A DNA stretch of 64,000 nt from Xylanibacter brevis ATCC 19188 (GTDB lineage: Bacteria; Bacteroidota; Bacteroidia; Bacteroidales; Bacteroidaceae), in contig NZ_JHXM01000010.1 in NCBI RefSeq assembly GCF_000621725.1, positions 1 to 64,000 on the forward strand. Direction: 5' to 3'. Made by a program: the position numbers and the translations under genes. Positions 9,001 to 17,785 of this stretch are shown in pieces. Positions within the stretch are counted from its first letter, which is position 1; every line of letters begins with the position of its first letter. The notes beneath the pieces were generated by a model that saw only the letters and a program-made list of their open reading frames with translations, ran no database searches and was not told the origin of the DNA.

Positions 9001-11356
9001 TGTAGAAATTCTGTGCGTCGGTCGAAGCAAAACAGATGCCTGCGCTAAGCTGATGGATGTTGACACGAGCCTCAATGGTGTATGATGAATGTTGTTCGAT
9101 GGCTATTTCGCCTGTAGCATTCTTGTTGAGCAAGGCATCGTCAACAAGAAAAATGCTCTGGTTGGGGCGAAGCGTGATGGTCAGCATGGCATCATCACCG
9201 CTGGCTGTAAGGAGTGCAGGTTGGTCTGCGCCGTTATGAGGATTAAGAAGTGTCATTGATGCCGATGGAGACACATCCTTAAGACGAATGGTGCATTCGG
9301 CACTTGATGTGTCGATATTACCGAAGTAGTAAACATGATGTCCGTCAACTACCTTATGTAGGTAATTGAAAGGATGCTTACCACTGGTGAACTGTACGTC
9401 GGGCTGTGGTAACAGAGTGTCAAGAGCCGTCTTCATGCTCTCGGCTGTTGGCGTAGGAACGAATAAGGCAGGCGTATGCTGGCCTTCGCCATTCAACATA
9501 CGATTGATGGTTTCTGCGATGCTGGTATCAGAACCTTTTGAGTCGGCACAACGCTTGGGCAACTGAGTGGTGAAAATGACACCAACCCCCTGTTCCCACG
9601 CTTCTTCAATTTTTTGAAGATTAGACGAGGAAATGGTTGACATGCCTGGCACAATAATCACCTTGAAGTGTTCCGTGTTGATGGTGTTAAGCATGTTCAG
9701 TTGTCCGTTGGATACCTCACAACGGTCATCGATGACTTCCGGATGAAGGTAGGTGAAATCGCACCCCAGTTCATCGGTTAGAAGACGTGATATCTCAGGA
9801 TAATCGGTTCCTTCAACATCGACACCACCTTGGTAGAATCCTTTTGGACCGTCAAGATAATGACCTGCATAGAGTGTCTGAATAGGATATACCATTGCAA
9901 CATCTGCTACATGGCGTGAAGGACGAGCCAGCAGGTAGTTCAAACGAGCCAGAAAACTATTGAAACGAGGTAGCTCAGCTTTGTAGAGAGGGTTGCGCCA
10001 AGACAGTTCTGGCAGGAATGTGACATCGCCATTGTTATACCACACGGCATGAGGTATGAGATGATTGATGCCTTTGGTATATTGCTCAATGGCAATGTGA
10101 TAGAGTTCCTCGATAGGCAGATTCCCCATGTCGCCATAGGTCTCAGACATGACATAGGTCTTATCCCAGCAGTTGGCAGAAGACGACACCACCTTATAGA
10201 AATTCTCTGTAGGGCGTCCGCCACCGATCTTGTCGATACCAGGCATAGAGAGATATTTGCCAACTAGCATCAAGTCGCCAGCCACACTTGTAGGGTTGGC
10301 AATCTCTTCCTGATCTTGGTGTCCTGTAGCCAGAATGCCATGTGCACTGGCCCAATCACTGATGGTCTTCATGAATCCTTCGCTATAGAGCGCAGAATGA
10401 AGACCGAAAAGCAAGTTGCGGACCCATGGCGTGCGTTCTCCGATATTATACCATAGGGCAGGGTAGAGCTCTTCGGGTGAAAAGCCGTAACGTCGTTCAA
10501 ATTGCTCGTTGAAGTCGCTGGTCCACATGCGTCCTTGTGCACGATACATGGTTGGCTCGTCGAAGAATGTTGAGACGATGGTTTTACCAAAGTCATTAGA
10601 ATACTGCTTAAAATAGGCTTCGTGCGTATCTTGAATAAACAGTTTAACAGCCTCTGGAGAGAGGTAATCAACGTTGGGGTCGCCATCGGTGATGCACTGA
10701 CATACCATGATGTGCCAACCTGTTTCATCTGGAGCTGTCCAAGTGAGTCGTTTCGTGTCCTCGTTGAGATTTGAGCGCAGATTGATAATCTGCTTGCTTT
10801 CAGAGTTCCATGCAACGACAGACATCAGCTTGCCGGTATAAGTCAACAGACGATTGAATGTAGCACCACGATCAATGCGATACTCAATCTTGTCAAGCCG
10901 CTTGACGGTATGATCAGGATGGTTGTTCATAAAGGTTTTGACGCCAGACCCATTGATGGCTCCCATACTGCCAGAGGGGAACCCATATTCGTCGTATATC
11001 GACATGTGGGCTCCTAACTGGCGTGCTTTCTCGATGGCACGGGCATAGAGCGCGAAATAGTCGGTAGAGAGGTACGAAGGACGAAAGTTGGTACCAAATG
11101 GCAGTATAGCACAACCACCATAACCATCGGTGTTGACCATCTGCTCAAGTTGCTCCTCAAGTGTTGAGGCATTGATGGTCGTGTTGTTCCAGAACCACAA
11201 TGGTATGGGCCTGTAGTCCATGGGAGGCGTACGGAATAGTTTGGTCTCAAAGGTGACAGCTTCAGACGTGTTGTCGGCGGTGGTCTGCATAGGTTGAACC
11301 ATCGACAGCATAGCAACGATGGTTAATCTTGCAGCATTCAGCGTTTTTCTAATCAT
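6047..11356 (-). CDS. Secreted GH106-like and GH43 chimeric glycosidase with T9SS sorting domain
   Basis: A 1769-residue exported protein. After an N-terminal signal sequence comes a GH106-like TIM-barrel region (DYRPIPLWFWNN near residue 50, IYDEYGFPSGSMG, FFDEPTMY near 265, SETYGDMGN), an amidotransferase-like subdomain and a beta domain. Next is a lectin-like module (about 755-940) shared with the next two proteins, then a GH43-type propeller (about 945-1290). The propeller keeps three acidic residues: D in GDPYIMKYKG (~964), D in DIDGSMF (~1057), E in TEGPC (~1105). Further lectin-like and CBM-like modules follow, and a T9SS-type tail (YNLLGQVV to LKGQKKVLLK). A pectin-type substrate such as arabinose/rhamnose decorations is inference. 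It is the last gene of a three-gene minus-strand group. Confidence 0.8.
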   Translation of the reverse strand: MIRKTLNAARLTIVAMLSMVQPMQTTADNTSEAVTFETKLFRTPPMDYRPIPLWFWNNTTINASTLEEQLEQMVNTDGYGGCAILPFGTNFRPSYLSTDYFALYARAIEKARQLGAHMSIYDEYGFPSGSMGAINGSGVKTFMNNHPDHTVKRLDKIEYRIDRGATFNRLLTYTGKLMSVVAWNSESKQIINLRSNLNEDTKRLTWTAPDETGWHIMVCQCITDGDPNVDYLSPEAVKLFIQDTHEAYFKQYSNDFGKTIVSTFFDEPTMYRAQGRMWTSDFNEQFERRYGFSPEELYPALWYNIGERTPWVRNLLFGLHSALYSEGFMKTISDWASAHGILATGHQDQEEIANPTSVAGDLMLVGKYLSMPGIDKIGGGRPTENFYKVVSSSANCWDKTYVMSETYGDMGNLPIEELYHIAIEQYTKGINHLIPHAVWYNNGDVTFLPELSWRNPLYKAELPRFNSFLARLNYLLARPSRHVADVAMVYPIQTLYAGHYLDGPKGFYQGGVDVEGTDYPEISRLLTDELGCDFTYLHPEVIDDRCEVSNGQLNMLNTINTEHFKVIIVPGMSTISSSNLQKIEEAWEQGVGVIFTTQLPKRCADSKGSDTSIAETINRMLNGEGQHTPALFVPTPTAESMKTALDTLLPQPDVQFTSGKHPFNYLHKVVDGHHVYYFGNIDTSSAECTIRLKDVSPSASMTLLNPHNGADQPALLTASGDDAMLTITLRPNQSIFLVDDALLNKNATGEIAIEQHSSYTIEARVNIHQLSAGICFASTDAQNFYMWQVNVADPAHPLLRPHRWTGGNPSLLAEIPIPSEANIGVEKPFNIRIEVEDEKYACTYINDILIDERNGQFQYANMGFRQSHDGTLGKTEKASFDNVRITKKEADSNTPQVILDEDFSQENPFTSGTLSDGWLRIDGQMTYDELVWLKTTPQIDPIPQTDEWVNPMVLPGLDNRSLGDPYIMKYKGYYYLYVSAGDRNIYCWRSKDLVNWSSSYICCTDETTAVAYAPEVIYWNGKFYMCTSPRGGGHYMLTSDSPLGPFVHQTGNMGRDIDGSMFIDDNGSWYFYHANNGGIRGCTMPTHLSYGDDVDLGCCMTGQWTEGPCVFKRNGLYYLLYTGNHVWTNGYRIDYAISNSSPLSGFRPQSDQNPILIDTETPTHKALGHGTAFVGPDLDTYYFCYHNLQDNKARRLLNFERIGWCGDKLMMTGPTNWEQDKPIVAANDYFERQELGKDWTILSGDQWKIANSDHLTQTATEGQQSIIFDKGAYEQYTAEFTLRSSTATGSFGAIFSYQDAENYGEALINAAEKKMEVIFYVNGSTLLDKTIALPADFDPACWHAIRIEKNERFTYIYVDGMKKCQIIRKTNGGQIGYITHGAAADFSYTAISPYVDGSGIRDYSLPVPGLMAASMCKEKSADVVLTSYGMTVGTSNYLKSATGSKISYHVNIQKDNIYNLGLRYNASATARIRLLLDGKAIANDIELPATNSVVTTMPIYNLSMKGGRHTFSIEVLDGAPSFYEYTFKPGVAHPHVMADNFDNGFSNEWGYREGNWTIQNGQLESTGRYGKMLMGGFEDIHLTDYTVECDVIYTSNDMNGGLLFRTTNASTGGADDNPVLGTDFLQGYIFMAGATSVALGKHNYGWQTLTTVNKTISPSVPHHMKVEVEGATIRCYIDDMETPIITYTDPKPYITGRAGFRTHNTVMRFDNFQVTPKEYGASGIRFPQASTHQHTDTSGHCYNLLGQVVNPSANLHGIFLKGQKKVLLK

Positions 11357-11384
11357 TATTGCGTGTTCGAATTAATAGTCAAAT

Positions 11385-11419
11385 AGAGAAAGAGGACGGA
11401 GTCGTATAGTTCCGCCCCC
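11385..11419 (-). terminator. Possible terminator after the 630-residue protein
   Basis: On the minus strand, GGGGGCGGA (11419-11411) pairs with TCCGTCCTC (11400-11392) with G-T pairs over 9 bp, then a pyrimidine-rich CTTTCTC tract. It may separate the GH106-like/GH43 gene from the two upstream genes. Confidence 0.45.
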
Positions 11420-11437
11420 TTTCATCAATCATCATTA

Positions 11438-13330
11438 TTACTTAACAAATTTCTTTCCTGATTTAATATAGATGCCTTTCTTTGTCTGTGACATGTTCAC
11501 GTGGCGTCCCTGCAAGTCGAAGCTTTGGATGTTGTCATGCAGTTTTTGATTGCCGACGGTGCGAATGTCAGTAGAGATATTGTCAATGAACAACAGTGCA
11601 TCAGTCGTCTCTTCGGGAACAGTGAAATAGGCTCCCAAGGCTGGCATGTTTTCTTCCTCAGTAGCCTTTTTCAGGTTATAGTTGTCGCCCAACAAGTAGA
11701 ACGTCTTCCCGTCAGCAGTAGTTGACATGGGTGCCAGCAGACCACAGAATGCAAATCCTTCGTGAGTTTCAGATGTGGCTTCCTCGCAAACAAGGTCTAT
11801 GCCAGTCAGTTCGATGGGGTCATTGATGTCTTTGGTGGGGAATACAAGATAGGGCTTTCCAGCTTCTGTTCCAGTGGTGATAGAAGAGAAAAAGAACGAA
11901 GAAGTGCTTGCGTCAATATTGCTGAGAGCAGCCACACGAGAATCTTCTCCGAAGAGTGATGTCAATTGTTCAGCTGAAAGTGCAAAGGGCAAACAGAGCG
12001 TGTTCCATTGGTTGGCAACAAATGTTTTCTTTAGTGTGATGTCACTACCCATTAACACCGGCAAGTTGGTGTTGTCTTCATTTTCGCTGATGAGCAAAGA
12101 GACCAGTGGATTCGCCTCTTGTAATAAGCGAGCTGCATAGGAACCGGCAGGAACATCTATAACCAGCTGGTTGTTGACGACACTTGTCAGTTCGTTGACG
12201 TCAAGATTGAAATAACGAGATTGACCACCGGTGAAATTGTCGTAGAGAACCACTGTAGGCTCGCCTTCGGTGTCATAAGTAGTCACTTTGATGTTGTCGA
12301 TAAGACTCTTGTGCTCTATGTTGTTGGAACCATCAGCGCGGAAACCGATGCCGCCAAGATTGAGCAACTCAAGGTCGGTTATATCGTTCTGTTTGAAGGT
12401 GTCTTGTAGCTTGTCGTCTATATAGGTATATACGACGTTGCCGTCAACCTCAATCTTGATGTGATGTGGATTCAAGAAATCCTCAGCATTGAAGTCGGGG
12501 AATCGAGCACCAGCGGCGTGAGCTTTCCATTGCTCATTGCCACGGTCCAGATGGTAGTAGATGTTGGCTGAGCCATCGTTATAATAGTTGGGTGAAATCT
12601 GCCACATGTAGTTGCTGCCATTTTCATTCAGACCGAAGATGATAGAGATGTAGCCCTTCTCGATAGTTAAGTCGGCTTCTACAGCGTAGTGCATGTCAAT
12701 GCCCTGTTTGAACATGTTGTCAGGAAAATAGCGACGTTCAGAGAGATCAACTCCATCGGTGCGAAGCGTGCCGTCTTCCCATATAGGATTATTCGTCCAG
12801 TTACCATCTGTCTCATCAAAGTCCTCGAAATAGAGAATTTTCTGAGAATCATCATCGGTAATCTTGAAATAGTCGAACGAGGCTGATTCATTGGTGTTAC
12901 CATCATGATCCTGACGTGTGCCAATCATGCCATAACGGAAATCGCCATCGCGCTCATCAATAAGAACGTCAACATCATCGGCTGCTTTACGTAGGTAGGT
13001 GCGGGCATGGCTACCATTCGTAATCTCAATCTTGGTGATAAACCAATCGGTGGTGTTCAGTGTCACATCGCCGGTGCCTTTCTCTTCAAGCAGAGCTCCA
13101 GGATTCCAGTGGTGTGGCCGGAAGAGTGAGCGGTCGCCATTCTCTCCCACGTTGTACTGCCACATGTAGAGATTGCCACCTTGCCCTTGGCAGGCTGAGA
13201 AGATAATTCCCGCGCCGATAGCATTGATTTTGAACTTTGTTTCGATGGTGTAGTTGTTGGTAAATGTGTAACACCATGTCTGGACACTTGCCATAAATAC
13301 AAGTGCCATAGTTAAAAATAATTTTTTCAT
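11438..13330 (-). CDS. Secreted multi-module protein without a recognised catalytic domain, T9SS tail
   Basis: A 630-residue protein with a signal peptide (MKKLFLTMALVFMASVQTWC). It has two concanavalin-like modules: one at about 20-165 (NLYMWQYNVG, FRPHHW, DVLIDERDGDFRYG) and one at about 165-355 (NYMWQISPNYY, YTYIDDKLQDTF). A third beta-rich domain carries NQWNTLCLPFAL, a motif seen in many Prevotella surface proteins. It ends with a T9SS-like tail (SFDLQGRHVNMSQTKKGIYI to GKKFVK). No glycosidase motif is visible. It lies 11 bp after the GH78 gene on the same strand, so it is probably cotranscribed and may bind the same polysaccharide; that is inference. Confidence 0.75.
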   Translation of the reverse strand: MKKLFLTMALVFMASVQTWCYTFTNNYTIETKFKINAIGAGIIFSACQGQGGNLYMWQYNVGENGDRSLFRPHHWNPGALLEEKGTGDVTLNTTDWFITKIEITNGSHARTYLRKAADDVDVLIDERDGDFRYGMIGTRQDHDGNTNESASFDYFKITDDDSQKILYFEDFDETDGNWTNNPIWEDGTLRTDGVDLSERRYFPDNMFKQGIDMHYAVEADLTIEKGYISIIFGLNENGSNYMWQISPNYYNDGSANIYYHLDRGNEQWKAHAAGARFPDFNAEDFLNPHHIKIEVDGNVVYTYIDDKLQDTFKQNDITDLELLNLGGIGFRADGSNNIEHKSLIDNIKVTTYDTEGEPTVVLYDNFTGGQSRYFNLDVNELTSVVNNQLVIDVPAGSYAARLLQEANPLVSLLISENEDNTNLPVLMGSDITLKKTFVANQWNTLCLPFALSAEQLTSLFGEDSRVAALSNIDASTSSFFFSSITTGTEAGKPYLVFPTKDINDPIELTGIDLVCEEATSETHEGFAFCGLLAPMSTTADGKTFYLLGDNYNLKKATEEENMPALGAYFTVPEETTDALLFIDNISTDIRTVGNQKLHDNIQSFDLQGRHVNMSQTKKGIYIKSGKKFVK

Positions 13331-13341
13331 TGTTTAGGCTG

Positions 13342-16300
13342 TTAGTTGATGATAATGGTTTTTGATTTATCGCCTTTGACGATATAAATTCCTTTTTTTA
13401 AGTTGTGTTGATCGAGGTCAGTACAAATATAGCGGCCTTGCAAATCATAGATAAGGTTGGCCTTCAGCTTACCCTCTGTGGCAGAGGGTAAGTGAATGGC
13501 CGTGGTCTTAAGTTTCGTTGTGAAGCGATAGCTGCCAGAACCCAGTCGATAGACCTGACAACCATTCTCGAAACCGACGTACTCTACGCCCTCAGCTTCG
13601 TTGGCGGGCAGGCTGCCTTCGAAGACAGTCGTATTCTCATTGGCCACGGGAAGATAGAGCGTGGCTGTGCTATTGGCAGGGATGGTGCAGTCGTAGGTGA
13701 TATCGTCTTGATCTGTGGTTTGCCAGCCGGAACATATTTCTCCATAATGGCTCTGGTGATAACCCTTGGCACTGGTGATGATTTCCTGTCCAGTAGGCAA
13801 CGTGGTGCGACAATCGGGTTGCGGTTGCAGAATGATATGACGGAAGCCAGGCTCTTTCGGGTCGTATTCAATGCCGAGCATATAGCGGTACATCCATTCG
13901 CCCACTGCACCATAAGCATAATGGTTGAAAGAGTTCATGCCCGGATCGCCGAAGCCACTCTCCACGGTATAGCTGTTCCATCGTTCCCAGATGGTTGTGG
14001 CACCCTGGTCAACGCTGTAGAGCCACGAAGGACAGTTGCGCTGCAGAAGCAGGTCGTAGGCATAGTCGTTGAGACCGAAACGCGAAAGGGTGGTGTTGAG
14101 AATGGCAGTACCGGCGAAGCCAGTGTTGAGCTTATAGCCATTGACGCGGATATTGCGCGATAGCAGGTTCTTGAACTTCTCTATCTCAGCATCGTCTTCC
14201 AGCAGGTTGTAGTCGAGTGCCATGAGATAGGCTGTCTGTGTGTTTTGACGTATAGAAGGCGTGATGTAACGACTACGGAACTCTGCCTTGATGTTCTGAT
14301 AGAGTTCTTGATATGTCTGTGCTTTCTGTGCATAATCGTCGTTGTCGGTTTGACTGAGAGCCATAGACATTTGACTCATCAGTTGTGCAACTAGTCCATA
14401 ATAGGCTACGGCAATGTAGCGTGTGTCAGTATTGACAAACGAAAGCCAGTCGCCCCAGGTCAGTCCACCACCATTATATTTATAGCCATCGAATACCTGC
14501 CTAGAGAGGTAGTTCATGTAGCGGGTCATAGACTCATAGTTCTCGCGGAGCACTTCCTTGTTGCCCGTCATCATATAAAGATTGTAAGGAACCAGAATAC
14601 CAGCATCTGCCCATACGGTCTGTCCGAAGGGGGTGCCCCAACATTCGGGTGCAACACCAGGATAGGCGCCTTCTCCGTTTTGACCATCGCGCATGTCTTG
14701 CATCCATTTGCGATAGAACGACTCCATGTTGGCATTGAAAAGGCCTGTGCGAGAAAATACCTGTGTGTCGGCTGTCCATCCCAAGCGCTCGTCGCGTTGC
14801 GGACAGTCGGTGGGAATGCTAAGCAGATTGCCTCGTTGTCCCCAGGTGATATTCGAGAAGAGTTGGTTGACCAGCGCATTACTTGTTTCTACAGAGCCAG
14901 TGCCTTCTGTTGAAGAACTGATGGGCTGAGCCTCGATAGACAGGATTTCAACATCGTCACTGGGAGTAATCTCGCAATAACGGAATCCGAAGAATGTGGT
15001 AGAGGGATGATAGCTCTCGCCATCCGCATCACCGCGCAGGGTGTAGTAGAGTGACGCTTTTGCCGAACGCAGGTTTGCTAGATATGGCGTACCTCCAGGT
15101 CCATCGTTGCCACGGCTGCGTTCACCGGTGTCATTAAGCATTTCGACGAAGCGTATCTTCAGTCGGTTGCCTGTCTGTCCTTTCACTTTGAAGTTGACCC
15201 ATCCTACAATGTTCTGACCGAAGTCGATGACCACCGACTGACCTTTCTTCAATGAAATAGTGCCATCACCCTCTTGTGTTGATATGACATTGGCCATGCC
15301 AAAGTCTGTGCCTGTTGACTTACTGCCTTCGTGAATGGTAGCAGTGCGTATATGCTGGACAAGGTCGGGCAGTGTCAACACATATCCGCCGGTGAACGCG
15401 TTCACCTCACCATTGAACTCGTGGTTTTCTTCCACGCCGTTCCAGTCGCTATCGTCATAGTCGGCGGCAGTCCAAGACGAGGCAACTCTCGCATCATAGA
15501 TTTCACCATCGTAAATATCGCCCAGCTTTAGTGCACCCTTCTTGGACGAAAGCCAGCTGAGGTCGCTGACAATCACGTCTTGCGTGTTGTCGTCGTAAGT
15601 GATGAGAAGTTTAGCAAGAAAACCCTCGGTGGGAGAACCATAGGCACCATGCATCACAGCACCAGCCCACCAACCTGGAGTTACGATGGCTCCAATGGCA
15701 TTCTTTCCTTCTTGCAGCAGAGAGGTGACATCGTGCGTGCTATAGAATACGCGCTTACGATATTCGGTCCATCCTGGTTTCAACTCTTCGTAGATGGTAG
15801 TGCCATCGGGCTGAACATGTCCTGCACGCTGGCCGTTCACAAACAGGTCATATACGCCGAGACCTGACGTGAAGAGCGTGGCAGAAAGAACCTTCTTGTT
15901 GACGAAGAACGTCTTGCGGAACATCGGCATGCCGTCTGTGGTGGTCTGCATGACCTTCTTTTCGCCAGATGCTGATTTGACATGGCACATCTGGTTGTTC
16001 AAGAACTTCTCGACGTCAGCATCAAAGAAATGGTCGGACGACAGGGCCTCGAAGTCCTCGTTTATCAACACAGAAGGCGCGCCCTCGCTGTTATATTGCG
16101 TCAGCACGATATTGTCGAAATAGGCCTCCTCGCCGGTGTTGTTGTCAACGCGCATGCCGATATTGCCCATCACGGCGCTGCCGCTATTGTCGTTGAAGGT
16201 GTCCACGAGGATATCGTCAATATAGGTGCTGATGACACCATTCTTCACTTCTATCCTGTAGTGATGCAGATGGCCGGTAAGGTCGGCTTTTGAGAACTGG

Positions 16301-17475
16301 GTGAACTGAGCATCGTTCCAGGTCAGGTTGCCATTGACATAGACATGGTGTCGAACAGAGGGATTGGCATTGTCGTTAACATTGATTTGCCACATATGAT
16401 AGGTGTTTCCTGAGGTAGCAGAAAAGACGACGGCTGCGGCAGCCTTAACGATATACATGTCGTAGTCGATACTGAAGTGTGTCGTTTCCTCGTTAGCATC
16501 CTTCTGCCAAACAAGCACGTGGTTGTTGGTAGAGCCCACGATACGCAGTTTTCCATCGGTTACGGTGCCACCTGAGAAGAGGCTGCCAGAAGAGAAATCT
16601 TCGGAGAAAAGTACGGTTTCATCGGACTTCTTGACTTTGATGTCGTCGTAAACTCCTACTTCGGGTAGTCCGTCGCGCTCACCATGATCCTCGCGCATGC
16701 CAATCTTGCCAAATTTAAAGTTGCCGGTGCGCTCGTCAACCAGCACATCGTTGATGTATGTGCGTGCGAGCGAGGCATTGGTCACTTCGATGCGTAATGT
16801 AAACTCGTCAGTATTGTTCAGAGCTACTTTCCCTGTGAGATTGATGTCTGCAAGACAGGCAGGATTGCCATTGCTCCACACATGCGGGCGCAGACGAGGA
16901 TAGTCGCCCTCGGTATTCAGCTGCCAGTAATAGAAGTTGCCGGCATCCTGCATGGCAAAGCATAGGCCTGCAGCTGTGTGCTCGATGGTTATCTTGCTCT
17001 CAACGGTGTAGTCGGCAATCACCTCGGGCGTCTGGCCAGAGGCATAATCACTATATTGAATCCATTTGGCGTTGCTCCATCCTGAACCCAGCAGGCCTGT
17101 GTCGAAACAAGCCTTTTCTGTGGAAGTGGCCTTGCCACCTTTGTTGTCACAGACCGTCACTTGCCAATGGTAGCGCGTAGCCGGTTGTAAAGGCAGGTCC
17201 TTGATGGTGACGTGGGCGGATTCACTGCTCTCCACCATTCCCGAATCGTAGATGGGTTGAGCGTCGTTTGCATCGTTAAAAATCATTAGTTGATAAGCAG
17301 TTTGCACCACATTTCGTTCGTCGGAATGCAGTTGCCATGAAAATTGAGGCGACAGTACATCAATGCTATTAGGATTGCGCAAAGATTGTACGCGCAGGTG
17401 GTCTACCGTAAGAGCATAAGATGAAATGCTACTGACAGTCATTACGAATAGACTTAAAATACTTGTTTTAAACAT
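13342..17475 (-). CDS. GH78 alpha-L-rhamnosidase with inserted lectin-like modules, T9SS tail
   Basis: A 1377-residue exported enzyme predicted to release terminal alpha-L-rhamnose. Order: signal peptide; Fn3-like domain (VQSLRNPNSIDVLSPQFSWQL to about 130); two lectin-like modules (about 150-470) matching those in the two neighbouring proteins; a rhamnosidase N-domain (FVNGQRAGHVQPDGTT, TPGWWAG); a beta domain (IDFGQNIVGWVNFKVKG); an (alpha/alpha)6 catalytic domain with TDCPQRDERLGW (acidic D895 and E896) and IWERWNSY; a C-terminal beta domain; and a sorting tail (YDLQGRYICTD to KGIYIVKGDKSK). Ordinary GH78 enzymes lack the ~300-residue lectin-like insertion. It is first in the three-gene group. 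A -7 element, TACCTTTG, lies at 17526-17519 on the minus strand. Confidence 0.92.
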   Translation of the reverse strand: MFKTSILSLFVMTVSSISSYALTVDHLRVQSLRNPNSIDVLSPQFSWQLHSDERNVVQTAYQLMIFNDANDAQPIYDSGMVESSESAHVTIKDLPLQPATRYHWQVTVCDNKGGKATSTEKACFDTGLLGSGWSNAKWIQYSDYASGQTPEVIADYTVESKITIEHTAAGLCFAMQDAGNFYYWQLNTEGDYPRLRPHVWSNGNPACLADINLTGKVALNNTDEFTLRIEVTNASLARTYINDVLVDERTGNFKFGKIGMREDHGERDGLPEVGVYDDIKVKKSDETVLFSEDFSSGSLFSGGTVTDGKLRIVGSTNNHVLVWQKDANEETTHFSIDYDMYIVKAAAAVVFSATSGNTYHMWQINVNDNANPSVRHHVYVNGNLTWNDAQFTQFSKADLTGHLHHYRIEVKNGVISTYIDDILVDTFNDNSGSAVMGNIGMRVDNNTGEEAYFDNIVLTQYNSEGAPSVLINEDFEALSSDHFFDADVEKFLNNQMCHVKSASGEKKVMQTTTDGMPMFRKTFFVNKKVLSATLFTSGLGVYDLFVNGQRAGHVQPDGTTIYEELKPGWTEYRKRVFYSTHDVTSLLQEGKNAIGAIVTPGWWAGAVMHGAYGSPTEGFLAKLLITYDDNTQDVIVSDLSWLSSKKGALKLGDIYDGEIYDARVASSWTAADYDDSDWNGVEENHEFNGEVNAFTGGYVLTLPDLVQHIRTATIHEGSKSTGTDFGMANVISTQEGDGTISLKKGQSVVIDFGQNIVGWVNFKVKGQTGNRLKIRFVEMLNDTGERSRGNDGPGGTPYLANLRSAKASLYYTLRGDADGESYHPSTTFFGFRYCEITPSDDVEILSIEAQPISSSTEGTGSVETSNALVNQLFSNITWGQRGNLLSIPTDCPQRDERLGWTADTQVFSRTGLFNANMESFYRKWMQDMRDGQNGEGAYPGVAPECWGTPFGQTVWADAGILVPYNLYMMTGNKEVLRENYESMTRYMNYLSRQVFDGYKYNGGGLTWGDWLSFVNTDTRYIAVAYYGLVAQLMSQMSMALSQTDNDDYAQKAQTYQELYQNIKAEFRSRYITPSIRQNTQTAYLMALDYNLLEDDAEIEKFKNLLSRNIRVNGYKLNTGFAGTAILNTTLSRFGLNDYAYDLLLQRNCPSWLYSVDQGATTIWERWNSYTVESGFGDPGMNSFNHYAYGAVGEWMYRYMLGIEYDPKEPGFRHIILQPQPDCRTTLPTGQEIITSAKGYHQSHYGEICSGWQTTDQDDITYDCTIPANSTATLYLPVANENTTVFEGSLPANEAEGVEYVGFENGCQVYRLGSGSYRFTTKLKTTAIHLPSATEGKLKANLIYDLQGRYICTDLDQHNLKKGIYIVKGDKSKTIIIN

Positions 17476-17518
17476 AAGAGGTTAATTTATAGTTTGATTA
17501 GGTATGTGAAACGTGTGG

Positions 17519-17526
17519 CAAAGGTA
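17519..17526 (-). promoter_or_regulatory. -7 element of the GH cluster promoter
   Basis: TACCTTTG on the minus strand, 43 bp before the GH78 start codon. No clean TTG is seen about 20 bp upstream of it. Confidence 0.45.
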
Positions 17527-17602
17527 CATCAAAATTCAAGTGAGATAAGGAAAAAAACTATTCAAAAAAGGATAATTTCTTTCAACAGGCTGAATGGGGC
17601 GG

Positions 17603-17778
17603 ATTACTTACTTTGCTTTTTGAGAAGCTACCTTTGCTTTTTGAGATAAGTGGTTTTTTGACACCAGAAAAGTGCCACTTTCATTACGGCAAAGCGGCAC
17701 TTTCATTACGGCAAAGCGGCACTTTAGTACGACTAAAGTTATACTTTGCCGTAACCAAAGCTATACTTCGCTATGACC
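17603..17778. repeat. 22-bp-period palindrome array A
   Basis: The 310-bp gap between the GH78 gene and the transporter gene holds a strict 22-bp array and no gene. Units start at 17669, 17691, 17713, 17735 and 17757; each begins with a 13-bp imperfect palindrome of type AAAGnnnnACTTT (AAAGTGCCACTTT, AAAGCGGCACTTT twice, AAAGTTATACTTT, AAAGCTATACTTC) followed by a 9-bp linker. Three more diverged units precede them at 17603, 17625 and 17647, the first two sharing CTTTGCTTTTTGAGA. The period of 22 rules out a coding repeat. The function is unknown. Confidence 0.8.
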
Positions 17779-17785
17779 AACGTGT

